From an uncultured Eubacteriales bacterium (GTDB taxonomy: Bacteria; Bacillota; Clostridia; Oscillospirales; Oscillospiraceae): a stretch of DNA of 46,861 nucleotides. A program made the position numbers and the translations under genes. Below the pieces are notes generated by a model that was not told the DNA's origin, did not search any database, and worked only from the letters and a program-made list of their open reading frames with translations. The number at the start of each line of letters is the position of its first letter. The stretch's first letter is position 1. Below, piece by piece: positions 31,479 through 44,200 of the stretch. The DNA is taken from NCBI GenBank assembly GCA_900544975.1, contig UQXI01000023.1, positions 1-46,861 on the forward strand. Direction: 5' to 3'.

Positions 31479-31507
31479 TTGCAAATTTTGCAGTTCTGCT
31501 GTAGAAT
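31479..31507 (+). promoter_or_regulatory. Promoter of surface protease 1
   Basis: TTGCAA (31479-31484), 17 bases, TAGAAT (31502-31507). The leader is about 120 nt and can close on itself through TTGTAC (near 31517) and GTACAA (near 31600). Confidence 0.65.
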
Positions 31508-31636
31508 ATAGGAAATTGTACACAAGGCTTCTTTGGCAACGCAGCAGAAATGCAGCATATTCATCAAAGAAATCCCTGCTGCCAGCCCAATATCGTCTTT
31601 GGTACAAAATGATTCAGAAGGAGAAGTGACACCATC

Positions 31637-34600
31637 ATGAAAAAGCACGTATTTTCCCGACTTCTTTCCATGCTTCTGGTCCTGTCCCTGATTGCATCCT
31701 TTGCAGTTCCGGTTCAGGCCACCGGGCTCAGCTGGGAAAAGGTAGACCGTGCCGTTTCTGCGGATCTGGCTGACCGCCTGGTCCAGAATGAAACGGAGGA
31801 GCCTACCCACAGAGATACGGATATCGTCCGTGTCTCCATCGTCCTGGAGGAGAAGCCCACCATTCAAGCCGGCTATTCCACCATGGCCATTGCCCAGAAT
31901 CACAAGGCAATGGCCTATCAGGAACGCCTGCAAGCCAGGCAGCAGGTCGTCGCCCAGAACATTTCCAGTCAGGTACTGGGGGGGAAGGCTCTGGACGTCG
32001 TCTGGAACCTGACCCTGGTGGGCAATCTCATCTCCGCCAACGTGCCCTATGGAAAACTGGAGGCCATTGCTCAGGTGGACGGCGTCAAGGACGTCTGCCT
32101 GGAGCAGCAGTATGCTCCCGCAGAAGCCGCCCGGTCTGAAGACGTCGCCCAGCCACAGATGTATACCTCCGCCGGTATGATCGGCTCGGATACTGCCTGG
32201 CTGGAAGGCTATACCGGAGCCGGAAGCCGGATCGCAGTCATTGATACCGGCACAGATACGGATCACCAGTCCTTCCAAGCAGAGGCATTTGTCCACGCTC
32301 TGGAGGAAAATGCCAGCCAGGCCGGCATGTCCTACGCCGACTACATAGAAACGCTGGACCTGCTGGACGAGGAGGAAATCGCTTCCCTCCTGGACAAGCT
32401 CCACATTCACGAAAAGAGTCCCAAGCTGACTGCCAAGGACCTGTATTTCAACGAAAAGCTGGCCCTGGGCTACAACTATGTGGATTCCAGCCTGAATATC
32501 ACCCATGACTACGACAGCCAGGGAGAGCACGGCTCTCATGTGGCCGGTATTTCCACCGCCAACCGGTTCCTGAAGCAGAATGGCAGCTTTGTCTCCGCAG
32601 CAGAGACGGTCAACGTCTGCGGTGTGGCGCCGGACGCACAGCTTCTCACCATGAAGGTCTTTGGCCAGAATGGGGGAGCATTTGAATCCGACTATATGGT
32701 CGCCATTGAGGACGCCATCCTACTGGGCGCCGATGCCATCAACTTGTCCCTGGGCTCTTCCGCGCCGGGCATGTCCACCAACAAGACCTATGCGTCCCTG
32801 TTGGACAGCCTCCAGGAGACCGACACCGTTGTCGTCATGTCCGCCGGAAACTCCGGCTCTTGGGCCGACGCTGCTACAACCAATGGATATTTGTACAACG
32901 ACGGCGTGAGCATGGACACCGTTGGCTCCCCGGCCTCTTACACCAACTCCCTGTCCGTTGCTTCCGTCAACAACCGGGGCTCCGTTGGTAAGTACTTCAC
33001 CGTAGGTGAGCAGTCCGTGGTCTACGACGAAAGCGCCGGTTATCAGAACGCCCCCATGGCGTCCCTGGATACCAGCGCCGATCAGACCGGCACCGTACTG
33101 CCTTATATCCTGATCGACGGGTTTGGGACTGCGGAGGATTACCAGGGGCTGGACCTCACTGGTAAGGTCGTCTTCTGTTCCCGGGGCAGCACCTCCTTCT
33201 TTGAAAAGGCCAACGTGGCCGCTTCGCTGGGGGCAGCGGCCACCGTGATTTACAATAACACCGCCGGCGTCATCCATATGGATCTGAGCGGCTATCTCTA
33301 CACCGCCCCCTGCGTCTCCATCCTGCAAAGTGAAGGCGCTGCCATCCGGGCGGCATCCACTGCCGCCACCACCGACGCAGGCCTTCCCTATTACACCGGT
33401 GAGATGACCGTCTATGGCAAAAACGGCGTCAGCATCGACCCCTCTGCGTATTACACCATGAGCGACTTCAGCTCCTGGGGGGTACCCGGAGATCTGAGCC
33501 TGAAGCCTGAAATCACTGCGCCCGGCGGCAATATTTACTCCGTCAACGGCCTTGTACCCGGCGGTACCGCCTATGAGACCATGTCCGGCACCTCTATGGC
33601 GGCACCTCAGGTGGCCGGCCTGACGGCTCTGGTGGCGCAATACATCCGGGAAACCGGTTTGGCGGAAAAGACTGGCTGCAACGTCCGCACCTTAGCCCAG
33701 AGTCTTTTGATGTCCACCGCCCAGCCCCTGTACGAAGAGGCCTCCGGCGGCAATTATTACTCCATCCTAAAGCAGGGCGCCGGCCTGGCCCGGGTGGACC
33801 ACGTCATTGCCGCAGAGTCCTTGCTTATGGTAGAGGGTCAGCCCGACGGCAAGGTGAAGGTTGAACTGGGAGATGATCCGGCGCGCACCGGCGTATACCG
33901 TTTTGCTTTTACCATCCGCAACCTCACCAATCGGCCTCTGGACTATGCCCTCAGCGCCGATCTGTTCACCCAAGACGTGTTTGCCAATGGCGAGACCTTG
34001 TACATGGATACCTGGACAAAGAGTCTATCTGCAAGCACCAGCTTTATCGCCGATGGACTTCCCGTTGTCCCGGCAGCCGATTTGGCCGCTTTTGATCTGA
34101 ACGGCGACGGCCAGGTGAACGAAGCGGACGCCAACACCCTGCTGGAGTATCTGCTGGGTAACGTCTCTGAGCTTCACGGCTCCGGCGATGTCAATGGCGA
34201 TGGCCAGGTGAACACCTACGACGCCCACGTGCTCCTGGCACTGTTGGAGGGCAACACCTGCATCACAGTCCCTGCCGACGGTCAGGTGAACGTGGAAGTG
34301 ACCATGACCCTTTCCCAAGCGGCGAAGGACTACCTGAATACCGCCTCCCCGAAAGGCGCTTACGTGGAAGCCTTTGTTTACGCCACACCTGTGGCCAGTG
34401 AAGAAGGCGCCCAGGGCGTAACGCACTCCATTCCCGTACTGGGCTTCTACGGCAGCTGGACAGATCCTTCCATGTATGACGTCAGCTCTCCCTTAGAGAA
34501 GCAATACGGTGCGGATACCCGGACGCCTTATTTGTACGCCAACAACAACAGCTTCACCGTAGCCTACGGCGGCGGTCAAGAGGAGTACTATTTCGGCGGG

Positions 34601-37600
34601 AACCCCATTGTGGCGGATGATGCGTATATCCCAAGCCGGAACGCCTTCAACAACCAAAATGGAGATACCATCAGCCGTCTGTTGTACGCCCAGATTCGGA
34701 ACGCCGGAAGCGGCAAATTCACCATCCGCAACCTGGAAACCGGAGAGGTCTACGCAGAAAGCGCCCTGACCAGCAACAGCCTTGGCGGTGCATACTTCCA
34801 TACCAACGAGGGGAGATGGTACAACACCGAGAAGACACTCCGGGTCAAATGGAGCGGGCAAGACGCCCAGGGTCAGCCCCTGCCGGAAGGCACGAAAGTT
34901 GTCCTCTCCCTGGCTCTGGCCCCGGAATACTATCGCGATGACCAGGGCGCCTATCGCTGGGAAGATCTGAGCCAAGGCGCCTACATCACCCAGGAGGTTA
35001 CCATTGACAATACCGCGCCTGTGGCTTCCGACATCTCCCTGAATCTTCTGGACAGCCGCGAACTGAAGGTAACTGCCTCTGATAACCAATATGTGGCTGC
35101 CATTGCTTTGCTGAGCCCCAGCGGCTCCAGAATATACCGAGCAACTGCGGCCAACCAGTCGGAACCAGGTACCGCTGTGGAGACCCGCCTGTCCCTGGAG
35201 GGAGTTCCCTCCCAATTCCTGGTGGCGGTGTATGACTACGCCATGAACGTCTCTACCTACCGTGTGGATCTGGGCGGGCAGCAGGCGGACAACCGGCCCT
35301 ATTTCACAGCCATCAACCGGACAACCCTGGACGATGCCTACCGTCTTGGTTGGATGGGCTTTGACGCAGACGAGAATACGGAAACGACGTATCTGGGCTT
35401 CATGGACTGCGAGCCTTCCAGAGCGGCGGAATATGTAGACGGCTATGTGTTCTTTATTTCCAACGACAACGGCTTCTACGTGGCGAATGACGAAGACTTA
35501 AGCGATTCCCGGCGTCTGGCAACGCTGACCTGCGGAGACCTGAGCCTGACGAACTTTATCGATCTGGCCTATAGTCCCTCCGACGGACAGCTGTATGGCC
35601 TCTTCTACGCCAATGACAACCGCCTCTCCACCCCATATTTGTGCACCATTGACATGTTTATGGGGACCACCACCCTAATTGGCGAGATGGCCATCGACGC
35701 CAATAACTTAGCGGTAGACGGAGCGGGGAACTTCTACAGTACCATCTACAATGGCAATTCCCTCTATACCTATACTGCAGAAAGTTACCGGACACCGACC
35801 CTGGTGGGCAGCACCGGCAGCTATGCCACCAAAGTTGTGAACTCTATGGCCTGGGATCACAATACCGACAAACTCTACTGGGCTTGTAGCCGCGATGGCA
35901 TGACCTACTTCCTGGAGTTGAATCCGGAGACCGCAGAGCCGACACTGGTCCGGTATCTTACGGTCTCCAGCGCAGGCCTGTACATCCGGCCGCAGGAAAA
36001 GGGTTCCATCTTTGCCCCCACAGATCAGGTCACCAGCGTGGAGCTGGACCGGACACAAACCCGGACCTTGCCCGGCAATGCCGTGCAGCTGACCGCCACA
36101 GTCTGGCCCTGGACGGTCAGCAGCAATGCTGTCACATGGACCAGCTCCAATCCGGCCATTGCCACCGTCAACAGCAACGGCCAGGTGACTGGCGTAACCG
36201 AAGGCGCCGCCACCATTACCGCAGCCTCGGTTCTGGATCCCAGCAAATCTGCAAGTTGTGTCGTCGAGGTTACCAAGTTGGAGCGGGACCTGAACGCTGT
36301 GATATGGGATGAGGACGGCAAGGTCTGGTGGAGCACGTTCAACACCAACGGTTTGCCGGATTATACCAAGTTAACCGACACCCCCGCCAGCGAACCCATT
36401 GCAGCCGTAACCTATGGCGATGACGGAACGCTGTACGCAGCCTCTCTGGATACCTCCACCATGACCTCCAACCTCTACACCGTCAACCCGGATACCTTTG
36501 AAACCACTTTGGTTGGCGGTACCAACGACATCGGATATGTGGATCTAACCGCCGCCCCTGGCTGCCGCTATCTTCTGGCTGTGTATGGACCATACATTGT
36601 GCTGGTGGACCCCGCTACCGGCAGCTGGACTGGATACTTCGACTGGAGCGATGGACTGCAGGGTAGCAACCTGGTGGGAATCGCCTACTACGCCACCGAG
36701 TACAATGAAACCTACCAAGCTTTCATGGATATGTTCCTGGTCGTCGATGATATGGGCAATATCTATTTTGATGCAGTCATGCCGTATCAAGGCCAATTCG
36801 TCTATTTCCAGGGTCCCAACGAAGGCAAAATCGGCAGCTTCGGCCGGGAAACGGAAACACCCTATTTCAACTCCCTGTATTTCGACGGAGAGTACGCATA
36901 CTGGAGCCTGTTTTCAGAGCAGGCAAATCAAGTAGATCTCCTGGCCTGGGACTCTGAGGGCAGCGAAGAGGTCTTCCAGTTGGGCTCTTTCCAAGAAGGC
37001 GTATGGCCCGCCGGCGGCCTGTTTGTTCAGAACACCACCCCCGGCTTTGGCTGGTCCTCTAACAAGCGCGTGGTCTCCACACAGATTGCAGGCCAGTCCT
37101 CCACCGCTCCCATGGCCGTATCGCATAAACCGGCTGCAGGTGGCAGGTTGCAGACAATCCCAACTATGACAGCAGAAACAGCCCGTCCTGTAGAGCACGG
37201 TGCAACGCAACAGGCTGCTCCCAACACCGTAGATGTCATCCTGCAGGCAGAAGAGGCGGCTGTCAGCGGCCGTACTACAATCTCTTACAATACAGACGAA
37301 TTGACGCTGATCGGTGTTACCGGCCTTGTCCAGGCATTTGCCAGCACCAGCAGCGACGGAGTCGTGGAAATTGCCTATGCCGCCTCTACCCAACTGTCTG
37401 GCGACCAAAACTTGGCGCGTCTCACCTTCCAGCCTGCGGAACATGCCACAGGCAGCACGGAACTCACCGTCCAGACCACGGAGCGAGATGGTCAGCCTGC
37501 AGAGAACACTCAGGTGATCCAGGTAGAGCTTGCCCACACCTGCTATGCCAAGGACTTCCTGGATGTAGACCTGGATCAGTGGTACCATGAGCCGATTGAC

Positions 37601-38098
37601 TTTGTGGTATCTCAAGGCCTGATGCAGGGCATCGGTGGAAACCGCTTCCAGCCTGATGCCAATATGACCCGGGGCCAGTTGGTCACAGTGCTTCACCGCC
37701 TGGCGGGCGAGCCTTCCGCCACAGCCAAGGCCCCCTTCTCCGACGTAACAGCGGAGAAGTTCTACAGCGAGGCAGTCGCCTGGGCCTATGAAAATGAGAT
37801 TGCAATGGGCATGACCAGTGATCGGTTTGTGCCAAACGGCCCTGTCACACGGGAGCAGGCGGCCACCTTCCTGGCCCGTTACGCCAGATGGTCCGGGGTG
37901 GAAGTGACGGTTTCGGGTAATCTGAACGGCTACACCGATGCCAGCTCTGTGAGCCCCTATGCTCTGGAGGCCATGACCTGGGCCGTAGAAAACGGCATCA
38001 TTCAGGGCGTGACCGACACATCCCTGGCGCCTAGAGGCACCGCAACCCGTGCGCAGGTTGCCACCATCTTCATGCGCTACTGTCAGAAATTCGCATAA
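31637..38098 (+). CDS. Giant S8 (subtilisin-family) surface protease 1 with dockerin, BIG2, cohesin-like and SLH modules
   Basis: 2153 residues. Signal peptide 1-29; I9-like propeptide ~60-160. Catalytic triad: Asp203 (AVIDTGTDTDHQSF), His298 (GEHGSHVAGIS) and Ser653 (MSGTSMAAPQVAG). A PA-type insert (~510-565, VVFCSRGSTSFFEKA) precedes the Ser. Then an Fn3-like region as in lactocepin or C5a peptidase, and a dockerin-type pair of calcium loops at ~820-875 (DLNGDGQVNEADANTLLEYL and DVNGDGQVNTYDAHVLLALL). A propeller-like region (~1220-1450), a BIG2 domain (~1465-1548), a second propeller-like stretch, a cohesin-like sandwich (~1862-1965, TISYNTDELTLIGVTG) and three SLH modules (~1970-2150) follow. 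It is exported, wall-bound and likely degrades proteins outside the cell. GAAGGAGAAG precedes the ATG. Confidence 0.92.
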   Translation: MKKHVFSRLLSMLLVLSLIASFAVPVQATGLSWEKVDRAVSADLADRLVQNETEEPTHRDTDIVRVSIVLEEKPTIQAGYSTMAIAQNHKAMAYQERLQARQQVVAQNISSQVLGGKALDVVWNLTLVGNLISANVPYGKLEAIAQVDGVKDVCLEQQYAPAEAARSEDVAQPQMYTSAGMIGSDTAWLEGYTGAGSRIAVIDTGTDTDHQSFQAEAFVHALEENASQAGMSYADYIETLDLLDEEEIASLLDKLHIHEKSPKLTAKDLYFNEKLALGYNYVDSSLNITHDYDSQGEHGSHVAGISTANRFLKQNGSFVSAAETVNVCGVAPDAQLLTMKVFGQNGGAFESDYMVAIEDAILLGADAINLSLGSSAPGMSTNKTYASLLDSLQETDTVVVMSAGNSGSWADAATTNGYLYNDGVSMDTVGSPASYTNSLSVASVNNRGSVGKYFTVGEQSVVYDESAGYQNAPMASLDTSADQTGTVLPYILIDGFGTAEDYQGLDLTGKVVFCSRGSTSFFEKANVAASLGAAATVIYNNTAGVIHMDLSGYLYTAPCVSILQSEGAAIRAASTAATTDAGLPYYTGEMTVYGKNGVSIDPSAYYTMSDFSSWGVPGDLSLKPEITAPGGNIYSVNGLVPGGTAYETMSGTSMAAPQVAGLTALVAQYIRETGLAEKTGCNVRTLAQSLLMSTAQPLYEEASGGNYYSILKQGAGLARVDHVIAAESLLMVEGQPDGKVKVELGDDPARTGVYRFAFTIRNLTNRPLDYALSADLFTQDVFANGETLYMDTWTKSLSASTSFIADGLPVVPAADLAAFDLNGDGQVNEADANTLLEYLLGNVSELHGSGDVNGDGQVNTYDAHVLLALLEGNTCITVPADGQVNVEVTMTLSQAAKDYLNTASPKGAYVEAFVYATPVASEEGAQGVTHSIPVLGFYGSWTDPSMYDVSSPLEKQYGADTRTPYLYANNNSFTVAYGGGQEEYYFGGNPIVADDAYIPSRNAFNNQNGDTISRLLYAQIRNAGSGKFTIRNLETGEVYAESALTSNSLGGAYFHTNEGRWYNTEKTLRVKWSGQDAQGQPLPEGTKVVLSLALAPEYYRDDQGAYRWEDLSQGAYITQEVTIDNTAPVASDISLNLLDSRELKVTASDNQYVAAIALLSPSGSRIYRATAANQSEPGTAVETRLSLEGVPSQFLVAVYDYAMNVSTYRVDLGGQQADNRPYFTAINRTTLDDAYRLGWMGFDADENTETTYLGFMDCEPSRAAEYVDGYVFFISNDNGFYVANDEDLSDSRRLATLTCGDLSLTNFIDLAYSPSDGQLYGLFYANDNRLSTPYLCTIDMFMGTTTLIGEMAIDANNLAVDGAGNFYSTIYNGNSLYTYTAESYRTPTLVGSTGSYATKVVNSMAWDHNTDKLYWACSRDGMTYFLELNPETAEPTLVRYLTVSSAGLYIRPQEKGSIFAPTDQVTSVELDRTQTRTLPGNAVQLTATVWPWTVSSNAVTWTSSNPAIATVNSNGQVTGVTEGAATITAASVLDPSKSASCVVEVTKLERDLNAVIWDEDGKVWWSTFNTNGLPDYTKLTDTPASEPIAAVTYGDDGTLYAASLDTSTMTSNLYTVNPDTFETTLVGGTNDIGYVDLTAAPGCRYLLAVYGPYIVLVDPATGSWTGYFDWSDGLQGSNLVGIAYYATEYNETYQAFMDMFLVVDDMGNIYFDAVMPYQGQFVYFQGPNEGKIGSFGRETETPYFNSLYFDGEYAYWSLFSEQANQVDLLAWDSEGSEEVFQLGSFQEGVWPAGGLFVQNTTPGFGWSSNKRVVSTQIAGQSSTAPMAVSHKPAAGGRLQTIPTMTAETARPVEHGATQQAAPNTVDVILQAEEAAVSGRTTISYNTDELTLIGVTGLVQAFASTSSDGVVEIAYAASTQLSGDQNLARLTFQPAEHATGSTELTVQTTERDGQPAENTQVIQVELAHTCYAKDFLDVDLDQWYHEPIDFVVSQGLMQGIGGNRFQPDANMTRGQLVTVLHRLAGEPSATAKAPFSDVTAEKFYSEAVAWAYENEIAMGMTSDRFVPNGPVTREQAATFLARYARWSGVEVTVSGNLNGYTDASSVSPYALEAMTWAVENGIIQGVTDTSLAPRGTATRAQVATIFMRYCQKFA

Positions 38099-38106
38099 GT
38101 CCCACG

Positions 38107-38154
38107 AAAAAGGGCATGCTGCAAAACATTTCGTTTTACAGCATGCCCCCTTTT
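38107..38154. terminator. Terminator between the two convergent proteases
   Basis: GGGCATGCTG / CAGCATGCCC with inner AAAAC/GTTTT pairs. CTTTT follows on the plus strand and CTTTTTCG on the minus strand, so it can stop both transcripts. Confidence 0.8.
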
Positions 38155-38225
38155 CATTCCGTTTTACCCGTCGCAAAGGTATGACCCCTATCCCCGCTGC
38201 GCCGGTCTGCCGGAGTCGTAAAGCT

Positions 38226-41200
38226 TTACAAGATATTTTCCATAAATCTCATCACAATCATGGCAAACTGCGCCCGGCTGGCAGTCCCTTTAGGGTTTAA
38301 TGTGCCATCCATACCGCAGATCAGGCCGACTTCCACTGCCCAGGCCATGGCTTCCTCGGCGTAAGGGCTGACCCGTTCCACATCCGGGAAGTCCGGCTCC
38401 GTCTTTGCACGGACGTCTACCCCTTTATAGGCTGCATAACGGGCCAACATCGTAACCATCTGCTCCCGGGTGATCATCCCATTGGGGGCATAGTGGGTTC
38501 CATCCATGCCCTTCACAATCTGATGTTCCGCTGCCCAGATCACCGCCTGGGTGTAGTATTGGTCTTTGGGAACGTCTACAAAGGAGAGTTCTGTCCCGGT
38601 CTCCGGCTCACCTTCCATCCGGTAGAGAATCGTCACAGCCTGGGCCCGGGTGAGGCTGCTGCCGGGGGCAAACCGGGTGGCGCTGATCCCCTTCATATAG
38701 CCCCGAGCAATGACAAAATCTGTGGCTTCATGGTACCAGGCATCCAACGCCAAATCCTCAAAGGCAGCGGAAGGACAATGCTGCTTGTGGGGACCGACTT
38801 CCATCTGCTCCCGGTAACCGGGCTTCGCCTCATTGGTCTCCTGATGGAGCACGGTGACCGCTGTGCTGGTCTCATCGTTCCGCACAAAGGTCAATGTCGC
38901 CACAGCTTTGCCAGCCTCCACAGCCTGCAGCCCGGCGTAGGCCAGCTTCACCGTCCCCTCGCCCTGGGCAACCGCATGATAGGGCGCAGCCACCTGCACA
39001 TCGGTCAGCATCATTTCTGCTCCATCGTACTCCACTGTGAGTAGCCCATTGGTGGAGGCCACATCCAACCCCTCGGCGTCCTTGGCGGTCAGGGTCAGGG
39101 TGACCGCTCTGCCATCCGCGGAAACAGTCGGCTTGGATTGGCATTCCACCGTCCCCGGGCAGGCATGCAGCATGCCATCCATCTTCGTCTGCTCCAGCGC
39201 ATGCTCTTCCGCCTGGAGCCCGGCAGTTGGCTTCAGCACCGAAAGGGACTCTGCCGGGATGCCGTCTGCCCCATCATGGGTACAAACCTGATACAGCGCC
39301 GCCGGCCAAACGCCGTCCCCCATGTCCGCCACACGGCGGGCCCGGAAATAATATTCCTTATTGCTGCTCTGCATCAACTGCAACACATAAATCTCGTTGG
39401 TTGTGCCGGTAAAATAGGAGAAAAACAGCGTGCTGCCATCCTCGGACAGAACCAGAGAACCGTGCTGCGCCCCACTTTCTGTGGGATAGTCCAGCCCCGT
39501 CAGGGTAGAGGAATAGACACTGTAGCTGATTCTGCCGGTACCATCATACCAGAAGGTCCAGACGCTTCCAGTATCATCCAAGGCATACAGGAAGTCACAC
39601 TCGGTACCTTTGTCGTCGGTACCCATGCCGCCGGAGGCAATCGCAACAAACTTACTTGCACCGGTGTACTGGTTCAGAACGCCGGTTAGGTTCCAACCAC
39701 TGTTGAAAGTATTGGTCAGGGGATCGTTGGGACCCAGGAGGTAGGCGCCATAGACGCCCATGGCCAGGGGGCTGTCCGCAGTGGCAAAGACCTCCAGCAT
39801 CGCCATGTCCTGCAAGGCAGCGCCAAAGGCACTGACCCCGGTAGATGTATCCAGTTTCTCTCCCGTGACCGGGTCAACGCGATACATGACGCTGTTCCTA
39901 TTCTGCACATACAGGGCTTGGTTCGGCACACTATAGGCTGCAGCAGCTAAGTCGGACGGCAAGGCGGGACCGGCAGTCCAAGTCTCATCTGTATCTAAGT
40001 TCCAGGTAAACAGCTGGGGGTTCCCATCCCGATCCTGGGCAGCGCCCTTCAGGGTTACATCTACGGTCTTTACCGTGACTTCGCAGGTTGCAGATTTCGT
40101 GGGGTCGGCAACTGCGGTGGCCGTAATGGTGCAATTGCCCAAAGAATGGGCTGTTACAGCCCCCCGGTCATTGACCGTTGCAACGGATTCGTCCGAGGTG
40201 GTCCAGGTGACGCTGTGATCTGCCTCCCAAGGGGTCACCGTGGCGGTGAGCCTTTCCGTGCTGCCCACCAGCATCTCCAGGGAAGTGGCGTCCAGAGAAA
40301 CCTGAAGTTCGTCCCGGTTCAGCAGCAGACAGCTGACGTTGGGGAACGCCTCATAGTCAAAGCGGCCTACGGTCTCGGCGGTCTTTGCCGCAGGATCGAC
40401 CTTCACCAGCACATGCTCCACTGTTTCATAAGCCGGCGGCGCATCGTGCTCCACGAAGAAGTAGAGATTCCCCTGATCCCATACCATGGGAATAAAGTGC
40501 AGGGGGTTATCCCGGTCACTGTTGACGGTCATACGTGGAGAGGGCCAAATATAGCCGGTGTCAAAGACCAACTCAAAGCGGTTGCCAAAGCCCTCTTCCG
40601 TAGTAGATACGCGGTAAAGCTCCAGAGAATGGCTCTGAACATCTTCTGCCAATGCGTAGAGATTGCCCACACCATCGTCCGTCAGTCCATAGACCTGCAA
40701 GCTTTTGCCTGCTGCATCCGTGATGCCGATGGTCTTTTCCGGCGTCAAATCCGTGATCTGACCTGTGCGTGGATCCACCTCTGCAATGTGGGAGATATAC
40801 TTCCAGCCGCCCCACATCCAGTACAGAGAGTAGACTGCATACAGCTTACCACTGGTTTCGTCATAAGTCATGTCTGTAAAAACAACTTTGTTGATCATTC
40901 CCTCATCCGGATTCTCCTGGACCACGGGTTCTCCCAGAGGCACCGGGGCCGCCGTCAAGTCACCGCCGCCGAAGCAATACAGCTGGCCATTGTCATCCAT
41001 GGCGTATAGATGATCCCCGATAAACTCCGCCGCCGTAAATACATAGTCTGCCCCAGCCAGCGCGGTCACATCGCCGTTGACGGCTTCATCAAAGCCAATC
41101 CAGCCTGCATTGTCCCAATACCAATTGTCATTGGGCAGCAGATAGAAGGCCATGAACTTGGTATCCACAGTAGCAGCCCCACCCAGTTTTATCTTATAGG

Positions 41201-44200
41201 TGGTGGTGTTCATGGCATAGTCATAGACCTGGAGCAGAAGCCGCTCCCCCTTCACTTGGTGCATGTCCAGGGTGTAGGTAAGCGTTTCACCAGGCTTTGC
41301 TTCCTGCTTGGCGCCGACATTCGTCAGCACCTGCGTACCGGCCGCGTTATACAGAACCACGCCAGCCACATACTGATTGTCCCGTGCCGTAACCTGGAGG
41401 CTGTCGCCGGTCAGACTCAGCGACACATCCTCCAGCGTGGGCGCCGTATTGTCAATGACCACGGGCATCCGCATAGAAGCTCCCTCACCCAGGGCATTCC
41501 AGTTCACCTGCCCTGTCGCATCCACGTACAGCTCCGGGGCCATGGTGAGGGCCAGTTCTATTTGCGTCCCTTCTTCCAGACCGGAAGGGGTATAATTCGG
41601 CTTGATGGAATACCCGGTGTTCTGCCACACGGCCTGATTGGTATGGTAAAACGCAGCATCCATTTTTCCGGTATTCATCTCGTGGATCGTCTTCCCGTCC
41701 TGGGTAACTGTAAATCGAGAAGCAGCCGCATTGCGAATCAGAGCAAAGTTCCAAATGCTGATCTGATCTCCACGCTCGCCATTGATAGCATTGCGCTCTG
41801 GCATATACGTCTCGTCTGCCACAATGGGATTGCCGCCGAAGTAGTAGTTCTTCCCAGGCTGGTCGGCATAGCGAATGGCCGGCGTATTGGCGAAAAAGGC
41901 TTTGTCCCCCGTAGCCGCCGCCAGGTACGGAATCCGCTCCTCTTCCCCAGACTGGAAGGTCGTGTAGCTACCTACATCGAACATGGAAGCATCCGTCCAG
42001 TTGCCATAGAAGCCCAGCACGGGGATGGAATGGACCGTGCCCTCCACCCCTTCCGCCGTGGGAAGCTGCTGGGCGTAGAGGTAGCCCTCCACATAAGCGC
42101 CGGCAGAATACGCTTCATTCAACCTGGTTTTCTGGGCCTGGGTGAGTGCCAATTCCACCTGGATCTCTGCCTGGCCGCCAGCGGGCAAGGTCATAACACC
42201 GGAGTTCAGCGCCCGCAGGAGCAAATATGCGTCATAGCTGGTCACAGCGCCGTCACCATCCAGGTCCCCATGTGGCTCGTTGGAAATCTCCGCCCGCTTG
42301 CCAACCACATAATCCAACAGAGCCTGCACATCATCGGCATTGACCAGGGCATTCCCGTCAAAATCCATGTCAGCCATGTGTTCCACCGGGGTCAGTGTTT
42401 GGCCGTTCACCGTCCATTTCACATCTGCCTGCAGCATCGTGGTGCAGGTGTCCATGTACAGGACCTCATCCTCGCCTGCAAACAAATCCTGGGTAAACAG
42501 GTCGGCAGACAGGGTGAATGGCTGTTCTGTATCCGTCAGATTGTGGAGCGTAAACGAGAAGCGATAGACGCCTTCCCGCGCCGGGTCGTCGCCCAGCTCC
42601 GCTTTGACCTTACCATCGGCATAGGCGATGGTGGCATCCTCATTCATCCGGATGTAGGATTGGGCCGCAATGGCTTTGTTGACATCGGCCAGGCCAGCGC
42701 CCTGCTTCAGGACGGACCAATACTGCCCGTGGGAGGCCTCCTCCCGAAGGGGCACCGCCGTGGACATCAAGAGGCTCTGGCTGAGGGCCCGGACGGTCAT
42801 CCCGGACTTCTCGTCCAGCCCCGCCTGACGAATGTACTGGGCCACAAGGGCCGCCATGCCGGCCACCTGGGGGGCTGCCATGGAGGTACCGGACATCACC
42901 TCATAGGCCTCGCCACCGGCAACGGCGCCGTTGACCGAATAGATGGAACCGCCGGGGGCCGTGAGCTCCGGCTTCAGCTCCAGCGTACCGGGAACGCCCC
43001 AGGAGGAGAAGTCACTCATGGTGTAGTATTCCAGATCATAGATGGCGCTGTCCACTTCGCCGGAAATGGTGAGGGTGCCGGTGCGGTACAGTTCCTGACC
43101 CCCATCGTCCGTCACAGGTTGGGACATCGACCGAATCAGAGCCCCGTCAGACTGCCGAATGGAAACACAGGGTTGGCTCTGGGTGTAGTCGGTCAGATCC
43201 ATGTTGATGGAACCCGGCTGATTGTTGCAGACAATCGTAGCAACCGCGCCATATTTCACGGCAGCTTCAGCCTTCTGATAGAAGGACGTGGAACCACGGG
43301 AGCAGAAGGCGATTTTACCCTCCAGCGCACCATTCAGCGCAGCAAAATCCTCCTCTGTGCCAAATCCGTCGATGAAAATGTAGTCATAGGCGCCAGCAAT
43401 AGAAGCCAAGGGTCTGTTGGTATAGCCCCTTGTTTCTGTATAGCTGAACATCCGCTGATCCACCTGAAAATATGTGCCGGTGAAGCCCGCATTGTCCACA
43501 GAAGCAATGGCCAGAGAATTGGTATACGAGCCGGGAGAACCCAAGGTATCCAGATTGACGCCGTCATGGTACAGATACTCACTCTGGGTCTGGTCGGCCC
43601 AGCCACCGGCATTCCCGGCGGAAATCACCAGCACCGTGTCGCTGTCCACCACCCGGTCCAGGATGGTCTGATACGTCCCATTGCTAGGACGGCTGCTGCC
43701 TGCCATGGCAGAGCCCAACGACAGGTTGATGGCGTCTGCCCCCAGGATGATGGCATCCTCAATGGCCGCCATATAGTCCGAGTCATACGCACCGCCGCCT
43801 GTTCCGAAGACTTTCATGGCGATGATTTGGGCATCCGGCGCCACACCCTGGGTCTTGACTGCTTCCAGCGCCGGAGCAAAGGTACCGTCTCCCTTGGGAA
43901 TGTAGGCATTTGCCGCTGCAATGCCCTCCACATGGGAACCGTGCTCCCCCTGGTCGTCGTGGTCATGGGTGATATCCAAATTTTCGTCTACGTAGTTGAA
44001 GCCAAACGCAATCTTGGAGCTGACATACAGATCCTTTGCAGCGTAGCCCAGACCGGCAATGTTCAGCTTGCTCAGCTTCTGGCTGATCTCAGCCGCATCC
44101 AGCAGAATGGGCTGTGCCTTCTGCTGCTCCAGGGAATAGTCAAAGGCCGCGGCGTCAAAGCTCTGATGATCCGTATCAATGCCGGTATCAATGACGGCGA

